A stretch of 6,249 nucleotides of DNA from an uncultured Bacteroidales bacterium (GTDB taxonomy: Bacteria; Bacteroidota; Bacteroidia; Bacteroidales; Paludibacteraceae), in the NCBI GenBank assembly GCA_937886455.1, contig CALGCU010000257.1, positions 1 through 6,249 on the forward strand, written 5' to 3'. The notes below the pieces were generated by a model. The model had not been told where the DNA came from. It saw only the letters and a program-made list of their open reading frames with translations, and ran no database searches. Both the position numbers and the translations under genes were made by a program. This document shows positions 1 to 6,249 of this stretch, piece by piece (positions within the stretch are counted from its first letter, which is position 1; every line of letters begins with the position of its first letter).

Positions 1-1527
1 TACCTCTGATAACTTACAGCCTTGTCTTAACTCGGCTGAACCTCGAGAAACTAAATAGTCATTCACTTGTACTGGCTTTACAGAATACTCGCGAATAAAT
101 CCTAATACGTCTGATTCGGCTGCCTGACGGGGGCAACACTCGTTGTAACGCTCGTCTGTAGCCAAACCTAAGGCATGTGAACGGGAGGTCAAACGATCAT
201 CTGCATCATCCTGACGTAATAGTATGCGATACTCTGCACGAGAGGTAAACATCCTATAGGGCTCATCTACTCCTTTGGTTACTAAATCGTCTATCAACAC
301 ACCAATATAAGCCTCATCCCTGTTTAATATGAAATCTTCTCCTCCTACTACACGCTGATGGGCATTTATACCTGCAACTAGACCTTGACCTGCGGCCTCT
401 TCATAACCTGTTGTACCATTAATTTGACCGGCAAAATATAAGTTCTTTATTAACTTTGTCTCTAAGGTGTGCTTTAATTGGGTGGGGTCGAAATAGTCAT
501 ACTCAATAGCATAACCAGGACGATATATCTCTGCTTTCTCTAAACCTTTAATGGTATGAAGAGCGTCTATTTGTATCTGTAAGGGTAGGGAAGAGGAAAA
601 ACCGTTTACATAGTATTCTTGTGAATCTACACCCTCTGGCTCTAAGAATAATTGATGGGCTTCTTTATCGGCAAAGGTCACTATCTTTGTCTCAATACTC
701 GGACAATAACGTGGACCGATACTCTTTATCTGACCATTATATAATGGAGAGTCTTCAAGACCATTACGCAAAATAGCATGCGTAGATTCATTGGTGTACG
801 TAATCCAACAACTACGCTGAGGCAACTCACGCTTAACACTGGAAAGATAAGAAAACTTGTGAAAATCATTCTCACCTACTTGTTCTGTCATCTTATCAAA
901 ATCTATTGTACGGCCATCTATCCTACAAGGAGTACCGGTCTTCATGCGGTCTGTCCTAAAACCTAAATGCTTTAATTGTTCTGTAAGACCAAAAGATGAT
1001 GGCTCTGATATTCTGCCTCCTGGTAATTGTACACGACCAAAATGTAATAAACCGTTCAGAAAGGTACCATTGGTCAATATAACACAGCGAGCTGACATAC
1101 ATACGCCTAATTGTGTCTTTACACCACGTACTACTCCTTCTTCTATTAATAACTCTACTACTGTGTCTTGCCAAATGGATAAATGTGGATTGTTACTCAA
1201 TACCTGAGTCCATTCTTCAATAAAACGCTTACGATCACTCTGAGAACGTGGACTCCACATGGCTGGACCTTTCGAACGATTCAACATCCTAAATTGAATA
1301 GCACTCTTATCGGTTATAATACCCATCTGACCTCCTAAAGCATCTATCTCACGAACTATCTGACCCTTTGCAATTCCACCAACTGCTGGATTACAACTCA
1401 TCTGACCTATCTTGTTCATGTCCATCGTAATTAGAAGAGTGCGAGAACCTAAATTGGCACACGCTGAGGCAGCCTCACATCCGGCATGTCCACCACCAAC
1501 TACTATTAAGTCATAATTAAAATTCAT
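1..1527 (-). CDS. mnmG: MnmG (GidA), tRNA uridine-5-carboxymethylaminomethyl modification enzyme, C-terminus cut by window edge
   Basis: FAD-dependent enzyme that works in the cytoplasm with MnmE to build the (carboxymethyl)aminomethyl group on U34 of tRNAs reading two-codon boxes; this role is known from the family. The frame is open for 509 codons from the ATG at 1527 to base 1 with no stop. Family members are about 620-630 residues, so roughly 115-120 C-terminal residues, which in E. coli MnmG carry the MnmE-binding domain, lie outside. Visible motifs are the FAD-binding GGGHAGCEAA (11-20), MSCNPAVGGIAKG with conserved Cys45, KTGTPCR (196-202), GPRYCPSIE with the redox-active Cys275 (equivalent to E. 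coli Cys277), and GQINGTTGYEEAAGQG (367-382). DEAYIGVLIDDLVTKG and FTSRAEYR follow. The start is fixed by the usual N-terminus MNFNYDLIVVGGG. The gene begins 20 nt after the rodA stop. The leader between them is A-rich with no Shine-Dalgarno or promoter, so read-through from rodA is likely. No frameshift or missing key residue was seen. Confidence 0.97.
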   Translation of the reverse strand, partial: MNFNYDLIVVGGGHAGCEAASACANLGSRTLLITMDMNKIGQMSCNPAVGGIAKGQIVREIDALGGQMGIITDKSAIQFRMLNRSKGPAMWSPRSQSDRKRFIEEWTQVLSNNPHLSIWQDTVVELLIEEGVVRGVKTQLGVCMSARCVILTNGTFLNGLLHFGRVQLPGGRISEPSSFGLTEQLKHLGFRTDRMKTGTPCRIDGRTIDFDKMTEQVGENDFHKFSYLSSVKRELPQRSCWITYTNESTHAILRNGLEDSPLYNGQIKSIGPRYCPSIETKIVTFADKEAHQLFLEPEGVDSQEYYVNGFSSSLPLQIQIDALHTIKGLEKAEIYRPGYAIEYDYFDPTQLKHTLETKLIKNLYFAGQINGTTGYEEAAGQGLVAGINAHQRVVGGEDFILNRDEAYIGVLIDDLVTKGVDEPYRMFTSRAEYRILLRQDDADDRLTSRSHALGLATDERYNECCPRQAAESDVLGFIREYSVKPVQVNDYLVSRGSAELRQGCKLSEV

Positions 1528-1547
1528 CTTCTATTACTTTTATCTGT

Positions 1548-3008
1548 TTATACTTGCTTGATCTTCTCTAAACGCTCTGCATCTAAACGGAGGAATACAA
1601 ATAACAATAAAGTGAAACCTAATAATGAACTACCTCCATAACTGAAAAATGGTAAAGGAATACCTATCACTGGCATTAAACCTATAACCATGCCTATATT
1701 GATCATTAAATGAAAAAAGAATATGCTAACTAAACCATAACCATAGATTCTACTAAAGCTATATCGTTGACGCTCAGCCAATTTAATCATCCTCATTAAG
1801 AAAAACCAATAGAGTAATAATACTCCTAAGGAACCTATAAATCCCCACTCTTCACCTACTGTGCAGAATATAAAGTCGGTGTGCTGCTCGGGAACATATT
1901 TTAATTTAGTCTGTGTGCCATTTAAAAAACCTTTACCCCAAAGACCACCGGAACCAATGGCTATCTTAGATTGATTCACATTGTATCCTTCTCCACTCAA
2001 ATTGTTTTCCATGCCTAAAAACACCTTAATGCGGGTGGTTTGGTGCTTTTGTAATACATCCTGAAAAATGTAGTTACACGAGAAACAAAAGCCTAATGAT
2101 AACAACTGAAATGATAGTAAATAAACCCAACGAAGCTTACGCTCTGATAAGGATAAATAACCTAAATAAAGACAACATAATACCACCAAACCAATGGATA
2201 CCCATTGTAAATTTACTGTAAACCAACGACATAATATCAAACTTATGGCATATACAAATACCGATACACCAACTACATACATACTCTCACGCTTCTTCCG
2301 TTCTTGGATGTAAAGATAATATAGGGCAATAAGTAACAAAAGTGCGCAACATAAAATAATTCCTAACGAACCACTACCTATTAATAAGGGAGTCTCACCA
2401 AAACGAATGGTCAAAATGAAAAATACAATAGCAGCTATTGCTAATAATAAAATAATCGGATTCAAACCTTCTCTGTATAACATCAAGAATAAGGCAAAAA
2501 ACACCAAAGCAGAACCGGTCTCCTTCTGAAGTATAATACAAACAACAGGAAGAAATATAAGACAAATAGGAACGATGAAATCATATAATTTCTGGGGCTT
2601 GTAACCATACCTGCCCATATATTTGGCTAATGCTAATAAGGTGGCTGTCTTGGCAAACTCAGCAGGCTGCAGGCTTAATGGACCTAAGGAAATCCAAGAA
2701 TGAGAACCCTTAACATCATCGGCTATAAATATCGTCGCTATCAATAGTAAAATAACACAACCATAAATCACGTATGAAAATACATCATAAAACTTTGAAT
2801 CTATCAACAATACTATACAACCCAAAATCACACTGAAACCAATCCACACCAATTGTCGCCCCGACTCTTTCTCAAAGCTAAGGATAAACTCCTGATCAAT
2901 GCTATAAGTGGCACCATAAATGTTGAGCCAACCAAAAAATACCATAACTGCATACAAAGCTATGGTTACCCAGTCTAATGCAAATTGTTTACGGCCTTTT
3001 TGTGACAT
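1548..3008 (-). CDS. rodA: RodA, SEDS-family peptidoglycan glycosyltransferase of the elongasome
   Basis: Integral membrane polymerase that joins lipid II into glycan strands during cell elongation, paired with the PBP2 encoded just upstream (family knowledge). From the ATG at 3008 the protein has 486 residues. SEDS signatures are GSHSWISLGP...QPAEFAK (101-120, conserved Glu117 and Lys120), GEGYNVNQSKIAIGSGGLWG (339-358), PEQHTDF with the presumed catalytic Asp378 (E. coli RodA Asp262), and NIGMVIGLMPVIGIPLPFFSYGGSS (437-461). E. coli RodA is about 370 residues. The extra length is a hydrophobic insert between about 187 and 315 with several predicted membrane spans. The frame stays open to an ATG at 3068, but I chose 3008: the text MSQKGRKQFALDWVTI matches the usual short basic N-terminus before TM1, while the 20 extra residues look like noise from the overlapping mrdA frame. 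The chosen start overlaps mrdA by 20 nt and has no Shine-Dalgarno. Confidence 0.96.
   Translation of the reverse strand: MSQKGRKQFALDWVTIALYAVMVFFGWLNIYGATYSIDQEFILSFEKESGRQLVWIGFSVILGCIVLLIDSKFYDVFSYVIYGCVILLLIATIFIADDVKGSHSWISLGPLSLQPAEFAKTATLLALAKYMGRYGYKPQKLYDFIVPICLIFLPVVCIILQKETGSALVFFALFLMLYREGLNPIILLLAIAAIVFFILTIRFGETPLLIGSGSLGIILCCALLLLIALYYLYIQERKKRESMYVVGVSVFVYAISLILCRWFTVNLQWVSIGLVVLCCLYLGYLSLSERKLRWVYLLSFQLLSLGFCFSCNYIFQDVLQKHQTTRIKVFLGMENNLSGEGYNVNQSKIAIGSGGLWGKGFLNGTQTKLKYVPEQHTDFIFCTVGEEWGFIGSLGVLLLYWFFLMRMIKLAERQRYSFSRIYGYGLVSIFFFHLMINIGMVIGLMPVIGIPLPFFSYGGSSLLGFTLLLFVFLRLDAERLEKIKQV
2989..3008 (-). other. 20-nt coding overlap, mrdA end and rodA start
   Basis: The last six codons and the stop of mrdA (NVTKRP-stop lies here) are read in another frame as the first codons of rodA (MSQKGRK). 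The overlap means mrdA and rodA cannot be separated by a terminator and suggests coupled translation of two proteins that act as one complex. Confidence 0.8.
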
Positions 3009-4824
3009 TGCTGTTGGTTGAAGTGTTACACATCCTATCAAATACCTGAGTGCGCTTAATCTCACCAAACAAGTATTGTTCTATCATTAAACTCGCTATC
3101 GGTGCTGCCCATGTAGCACCAAAACCCGCATTCTCCACTACTACTGCTACTACTATCTGAGGATTGTCCTTGGGAGCAAAACCTATAAATAGACTATGGT
3201 CTTCTCCATGAGGGTTTTGAGCAGTACCTGTCTTCCCACCCATTTCTACACCTTCTATCTTATGCCAACGACCGGTTCCATATTCAAACACACGACACAT
3301 TCCTTCTTTTACAATGGAAAAATGTTTCGGTGAAACCGACGTTTCATGACGTCTCAACAACATGCTGTCTGCTTTGTTTAAGTGAGGAGTAATGTAGTAT
3401 CCTTCATTAGCAATGGCAGCCATCATATTGGCCATTTGAAGAGGTGTGGTCAATATCTCACCTTGACCTATCGACAAAGAACGTATAGTCAATGCTCGCC
3501 AACCTGTCTTACCATAGTAATGTTCATAAAACTTATCTGTGGGAATACTACCTGACTTCTGGCTGTATAAATCTGAATCAGAGAATTTTCTTCCTAAACC
3601 AAAACTCATAACATCATCACGCCATATATTATAATTACGCACGAAATCAACATTACCATCTCCATATCCATCACGTTCAAGTGTACTCTTAAATGCCTGC
3701 CAAAAATACGGATTACAACTTTGTTCTATTGCATTTAGTAAATCCACCGGTGAACCATGATGGTGAGTACACTTGATTGGCTTAGAACCTGGACCGCTAC
3801 ATGCAAAACAACTGTGACTATTAATACCGTCCCGCTCTAAACATACCAATGCTTGTATTGTCTTAAAGGTTGAACCCGGAGGATAAGTGGCTTGGGTTGC
3901 ACGATTCATCAGTGGTTTGTGTTCATCTTTTGACAGGGATGAATAATTGGCTGAACGCTGACGACCTACTAATAATGAAGGGTCCCAACTCGGGTTAGAG
4001 GCTAATGCTAATATCTCACCACTATGTGGCTCTATCGCCACTGCACTACCGATTTTACCATTCAATAATCGCTCCGCCACTATCTGGAGGTTTATATCAA
4101 GTGTAAGAGTGATGTCTTTACCGGCTATAGCTACCTTGTCATGTATCCCGTTTTCATAACTGCCCTTTATCCTGCCACGTGAGTCACGAAGCATTATCTC
4201 AACACCCTTTTCACCGCGTAAATCTGACTCATATGTGTATTCAATACCATCCCTACCGGAATAGTCCCCCAAAGAATAATAGGGGTCACGTTCCATATCA
4301 CGTTGAGATACCTCACCGACACTACCTAATACATGACATGCATAGGGATAAGAATATCCGCGTAATGTGCGATTTTGAATGGACACACCGGGATATTTAT
4401 GAATCACTTCACGTACATCAGCTACCTCTTTACTACTCAGTTGTGACATAAATATCTGAGGCGTACGACGAGAATACCCCCGACGATCACGCATATCCTC
4501 CATACGTTTGTTAAATTCATCTCGATCAATGTGAAGATGTTCGCAAAAATCCAATGTATCAAAATGATTTATTGCCATCTCGCGCTGAATCACCATAATA
4601 TCATAGGAAGGACTGTTAAACACCAACAATTCTCCATTACGGTCATATATCAAACCACGAGGAGGATAAACAGTTTTGTAGAAAAATGCATTGCTGTCGG
4701 CAGCATCTTTATATTTGTCATCCAACAATTGCATGGAAAATAAGCGTACAATATACACCAAAACCACTATTGTAATAACAACAGTGAGCACATAACGCCG
4801 CTTATAATAAGTATCATTGATCAT
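2989..4824 (-). CDS. mrdA: Penicillin-binding protein 2 (PBP2), elongasome transpeptidase
   Basis: Class B penicillin-binding protein that crosslinks the glycan strands made by RodA, anchored in the inner membrane with its catalytic domain in the periplasm. It has 611 residues, normal for the family. Residues 1-10 are cytoplasmic and 11-31 form one membrane anchor. The pedestal/dimerisation domain opens with PPRGLIYDRNGELL (54-67) and runs to about 240, including RGYSYPYACHVLGSVGEVS and LRGEKGVE. The transpeptidase domain follows with all three active-site motifs: STFK (catalytic Ser318, Lys321), SCN (Ser369-Asn371) and KTG (531-533). Between the first two is a Cys/His cluster: C339, C342, C352, H354-H356. 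The conserved GQGEILTTPLQMAN lies between SCN and KTG. The start codon overlaps the mreD stop as ATGA, which suggests translational coupling and supports this start; the upstream bases are A-rich with no Shine-Dalgarno. It is the expected target of beta-lactams such as mecillinam, by family analogy only. No truncation or missing catalytic residue. Confidence 0.97.
   Translation of the reverse strand: MINDTYYKRRYVLTVVITIVVLVYIVRLFSMQLLDDKYKDAADSNAFFYKTVYPPRGLIYDRNGELLVFNSPSYDIMVIQREMAINHFDTLDFCEHLHIDRDEFNKRMEDMRDRRGYSRRTPQIFMSQLSSKEVADVREVIHKYPGVSIQNRTLRGYSYPYACHVLGSVGEVSQRDMERDPYYSLGDYSGRDGIEYTYESDLRGEKGVEIMLRDSRGRIKGSYENGIHDKVAIAGKDITLTLDINLQIVAERLLNGKIGSAVAIEPHSGEILALASNPSWDPSLLVGRQRSANYSSLSKDEHKPLMNRATQATYPPGSTFKTIQALVCLERDGINSHSCFACSGPGSKPIKCTHHHGSPVDLLNAIEQSCNPYFWQAFKSTLERDGYGDGNVDFVRNYNIWRDDVMSFGLGRKFSDSDLYSQKSGSIPTDKFYEHYYGKTGWRALTIRSLSIGQGEILTTPLQMANMMAAIANEGYYITPHLNKADSMLLRRHETSVSPKHFSIVKEGMCRVFEYGTGRWHKIEGVEMGGKTGTAQNPHGEDHSLFIGFAPKDNPQIVVAVVVENAGFGATWAAPIASLMIEQYLFGEIKRTQVFDRMCNTSTNSNVTKRP
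4821..4824 (-). other. ATGA stop/start overlap, mreD to mrdA
   Basis: The minus strand reads ATGA: the mrdA start codon (4824-4822) and the mreD TGA stop (4823-4821) share two bases. This arrangement usually allows ribosomes that finish mreD to restart on mrdA. No Shine-Dalgarno precedes it, so coupling may be the main way mrdA is translated (inference). Confidence 0.85.
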
Positions 4825-5327
4825 TGACGATTTTTCTTTATTGCTTCAAACATCAGTATCAATAATAAACAAATAATACTACTCACCACAATCCTGATAA
4901 TGGTCTGCCACCACCCGGTGAGACTAAAACTCTCCAAAGAAAATAAAACACAATGAAGAATCACCACCAGGATACTTGATAATTTCAAATATGTGTTCCA
5001 TCCAAACAAGGATAAAGAAGAGGTCAAACCTGCCTTACGGTCTTCTTCACTTACAAACAACTGTATCAACAAGGGACGAAGATAAGTTGTCAATACACAA
5101 CAAAAAGCATGAAGACCTAATGTATTACTGAAACAATCCATTGTAATACCTACAACAAACCCAACTAACAATTCAATCCAACGAGGAAAAGAAACTGGAA
5201 GACAGAGTAAAAAATAAATATAAAATGCAGGACGAATATATGCCGATAATGGCATTTGGTCAATTAACAAAACCTGGATTAACAAAACACTTATAAAACG
5301 AAAAATATGACCCATTACATCTCTCAT
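4821..5327 (-). CDS. mreD: MreD, rod shape-determining membrane protein
   Basis: Small inner-membrane protein of the elongasome that binds MreC and is thought to tune activation of PBP2-RodA. It has 168 residues, nearly all hydrophobic, with about five or six membrane spans (roughly 9-24, 32-46, 52-68, 72-90, 112-130 and 140-161) and a basic tail ending KKNRQ. MreD is poorly conserved between phyla, but this one carries the Bacteroidota pattern: IRPAFYIYFLL (31-41), DCFSNTLGLHA (64-74) and YLRPLL (82-87), which resembles Bacteroides MreD from memory. Position between mreC and mrdA confirms the call. I chose the ATG at 5327 because it lies 4 nt after the mreC stop and at ideal distance from a perfect AGGAGG; a second in-frame ATG at 5315 (residue 5) is possible but poorly spaced. 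The stop codon shares bases with the mrdA start. Confidence 0.94.
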   Translation of the reverse strand: MRDVMGHIFRFISVLLIQVLLIDQMPLSAYIRPAFYIYFLLCLPVSFPRWIELLVGFVVGITMDCFSNTLGLHAFCCVLTTYLRPLLIQLFVSEEDRKAGLTSSLSLFGWNTYLKLSSILVVILHCVLFSLESFSLTGWWQTIIRIVVSSIICLLLILMFEAIKKNRQ

Positions 5328-5331
5328 ACAC

Positions 5332-6177
5332 TTATTCCTCCTCTAAAACTTGTTCAAGTTCATGTTGCTCTTCATAATATATATTATCCACTATCTCAAC
5401 ATGAGAAAGGGTTTTATAATCAACTCCTAAATCAACACGAATAACATGATAGGTTGAACCCATAGGCAACTCAGAATCTAACACACGACCAATGTAGAAA
5501 CCTTCCGGAAAAACAGAGGTATAACCACTTGTTATAATACTATCGCCCACCTCTACATTCACGTGCCTACCCACGTCATCCAGCAAACATACACCATCAT
5601 CTCCGGGTTCCCAACGTAATACGCCTACATATCCATTTGACTGCAACTTACTGCTCACACCTGTTGAAGGATGAATCAATGGCAGAACAACACAAAAATG
5701 ACGAGATACAGATTTCACGATACCTACCACTTGATTACCACTCACAACACCCATATCTTCACGAACACCATCATCACTACCACGATCTAATGTTAAGTAA
5801 TTGCGAACACGATTGGTGGAAGCATTCACCACACGAGCTGTCAAAAAACGTATGGGAGAAGAAGATGGATAAGTGACAAATGTAGTATCACCTGCCTCAC
5901 GAGCCATACGAGTCATTTCATGTTTCAACGCTGCAATTTCATTATTTAAACGCATATTCTCTGATGATAAGAACGCATTAGCAGACCGAAGATTAACAAA
6001 TTGTTTCACATTATTACTCACACCCATCACACCGGCAGTAACTACATTAGCCGATGAAAAAAATACACTATTTGGATAACGATGATGACGTAAGTACAAT
6101 GAAAAACTCTCTATTTCAAGCAGAAGAAAGAGAAAAAATACACTATAACGTAGAAAAAATTGAATTAAATTACGCAT
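5332..6177 (-). CDS. mreC: MreC, rod shape-determining scaffold protein
   Basis: Bitopic inner-membrane protein whose periplasmic part assembles and is thought to hold PBP2 in its active form, linking MreB to wall synthesis (family knowledge). It has 281 residues: a short basic N-terminus (MRNLIQFFLR), one membrane span at about 11-29, a helical coiled-coil stretch at about 58-95 (SENMRLNNEIAALKHEM), then the MreC beta-barrel domain from about 108 to 265. Diagnostic text in that domain is VVNASTNRVRNYLTLDRGSD (116-135), DGVREDMGVVSGNQVVGIV (136-154) and TSGYTSVFPEGFYIG (216-230). The protein ends in an acidic tail, with its last three codons GAG GAG GAA forming the ribosome-binding site of mreD. 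The start at 6177 is fixed by the promoter 19 nt upstream and by the normal N-terminus; no longer frame is available. It is the first gene after the promoter in this window. Confidence 0.96.
   Translation of the reverse strand: MRNLIQFFLRYSVFFLFLLLEIESFSLYLRHHRYPNSVFFSSANVVTAGVMGVSNNVKQFVNLRSANAFLSSENMRLNNEIAALKHEMTRMAREAGDTTFVTYPSSSPIRFLTARVVNASTNRVRNYLTLDRGSDDGVREDMGVVSGNQVVGIVKSVSRHFCVVLPLIHPSTGVSSKLQSNGYVGVLRWEPGDDGVCLLDDVGRHVNVEVGDSIITSGYTSVFPEGFYIGRVLDSELPMGSTYHVIRVDLGVDYKTLSHVEIVDNIYYEEQHELEQVLEEE
5337..5342 (-). promoter_or_regulatory. Perfect Shine-Dalgarno AGGAGG for mreD inside the end of mreC
   Basis: The minus strand reads AGGAGG, then 9 nt, then the mreD ATG at 5327. It is formed by the last Glu codons of mreC, just before the mreC stop. 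It decides the mreD start at 5327 over the ATG at 5315. None of the other four starts in the window has such a site, and Bacteroidota genes generally lack one, so this site may be functional or a by-product of an acidic MreC tail. Confidence 0.6.
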
Positions 6178-6195
6178 ACTACCCCAATTTGCTTA

Positions 6196-6226
6196 CAAAG
6201 ATAGTGCAAACCGAAAGCAGAACAAA
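6196..6226 (-). promoter_or_regulatory. Bacteroides-type promoter for mreC-mreD-mrdA-rodA-mnmG
   Basis: On the minus strand TTTG (6226-6223) is followed by 19 nt and then TATCTTTG (6203-6196). This matches the -33/-7 consensus of the primary Bacteroides sigma factor, TTTG-N19-21-TAnnTTTG, in every fixed position. It faces mreC. Transcription should begin a few bases left of 6196, around 6188-6191, leaving a leader of only about 11-14 nt before the mreC ATG. The region just upstream is very AT-rich, which would suit an UP-like element. The match is read directly; activity is inferred. Confidence 0.8.
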
Positions 6227-6238
6227 ATAAATTTATTT
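6225..6238. repeat. 14-bp AT-only palindrome overlapping the promoter -33 box
   Basis: AAATAAATTTATTT reads the same on both strands and overlaps two bases of the -33 TTTG. It lies in an almost pure A/T stretch (about 6224-6247), so chance self-complementarity is likely. It could be an operator or UP-like element, but nothing in the window supports a specific regulator. Confidence 0.4.
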
Positions 6239-6249
6239 ATTTTTTATGC

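Larger units (their letters stand above)
6178..6249. other. Non-coding region upstream of mreC, cut by window edge
   Basis: This stretch holds the mreC promoter, the palindrome and an A/T run. All three minus-strand frames meet a stop within the first 15 nt from the right edge, so no gene reads through into mreC. An upstream gene, by family habit mreB, could end at the very edge (the minus strand begins GCA TAA), but this cannot be shown here. No hairpin terminator is seen. Confidence 0.6.

Noticed and set aside
950..975. Repeated CCTAAA-like words, also scattered through the whole window, suggesting a repeat array
   Set aside because: They are the reverse of common Leu-Gly and similar codons (TTA GGT, TTT AGG) with irregular spacing; there is no true array.
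778..1207. Overlapping open frames on the plus strand, and one on the minus strand, within the mnmG region
   Set aside because: They lie inside the intact mnmG frame, overlap each other, and give low-complexity text with no family resemblance.
1528..1650. Separate promoter for mnmG in the end of rodA
   Set aside because: A TTTG is present on the minus strand, but no TAnnTTTG follows at 19-21 nt.
4179..4743. Two plus-strand open frames opposite mrdA
   Set aside because: They are antisense to a strongly conserved PBP2 region, rich in His and Tyr as expected from reverse reading, with no start signals.
5637..6079. Two plus-strand open frames opposite mreC
   Set aside because: They are shadows of the MreC frame; the first is an odd His-rich string and neither has a promoter or ribosome site.
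6182..6185. GGGG before the mreC start as a Shine-Dalgarno
   Set aside because: It is only 4 nt from the ATG and does not match AGGAGG; the leader is too short for a normal site.
6239..6249. Run of T on the plus strand as a terminator tail
   Set aside because: No GC-rich hairpin precedes it on either strand, and the region is simply A/T-rich next to the promoter.

Overview
The window is a stretch of chromosome from a member of the Bacteroidota, most likely order Bacteroidales (Bacteroides/Prevotella-like). Three things suggest this. The proteins read like the Bacteroidales versions of their families: the MreD core 'DCFSNTLGLHA', the PBP2 start 'KRRYVLTVV...YIVRLFS', and a RodA of about 486 residues with a long internal insert. 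Most start codons lack a Shine-Dalgarno sequence. The only promoter found has the Bacteroides form TTTG-N19-TAnnTTTG. The DNA is moderately AT-rich by eye. The genus cannot be named from the sequence alone.

All five genes lie on the minus strand and are read from right to left. From about 6226 to 6178 there is a promoter and a very short leader. Then come mreC (6177-5332), mreD (5327-4821), mrdA encoding penicillin-binding protein 2 (4824-2989), rodA (3008-1548) and mnmG (1527 to the left edge, C-terminus cut off). The junctions are a 4-nt gap, an ATGA overlap, a 20-nt overlap and a 20-nt gap. No terminator or internal promoter was seen, so one transcript probably covers all five genes. The long mnmG reading frame has no stop inside the window. 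It is intact for 509 codons and runs off the left edge.

The first four genes encode the membrane core of the elongasome. RodA is the SEDS glycosyltransferase that polymerises glycan strands from lipid II, and PBP2 is its partner transpeptidase. MreC and MreD are the scaffold that links and activates this pair on MreB filaments. An mreB gene would be expected just upstream (right of 6249), but it is not in the window. MnmG is unrelated to the cell wall: with MnmE it modifies the wobble uridine of certain tRNAs.

No undescribed biological system is visible. This is a conserved core locus. The points worth a second look are the RodA insert, a Cys/His cluster in PBP2, a perfect Shine-Dalgarno before mreD in a lineage that rarely uses one, the promoter directly in front of mreC, and mnmG attached to the end of the elongasome operon.
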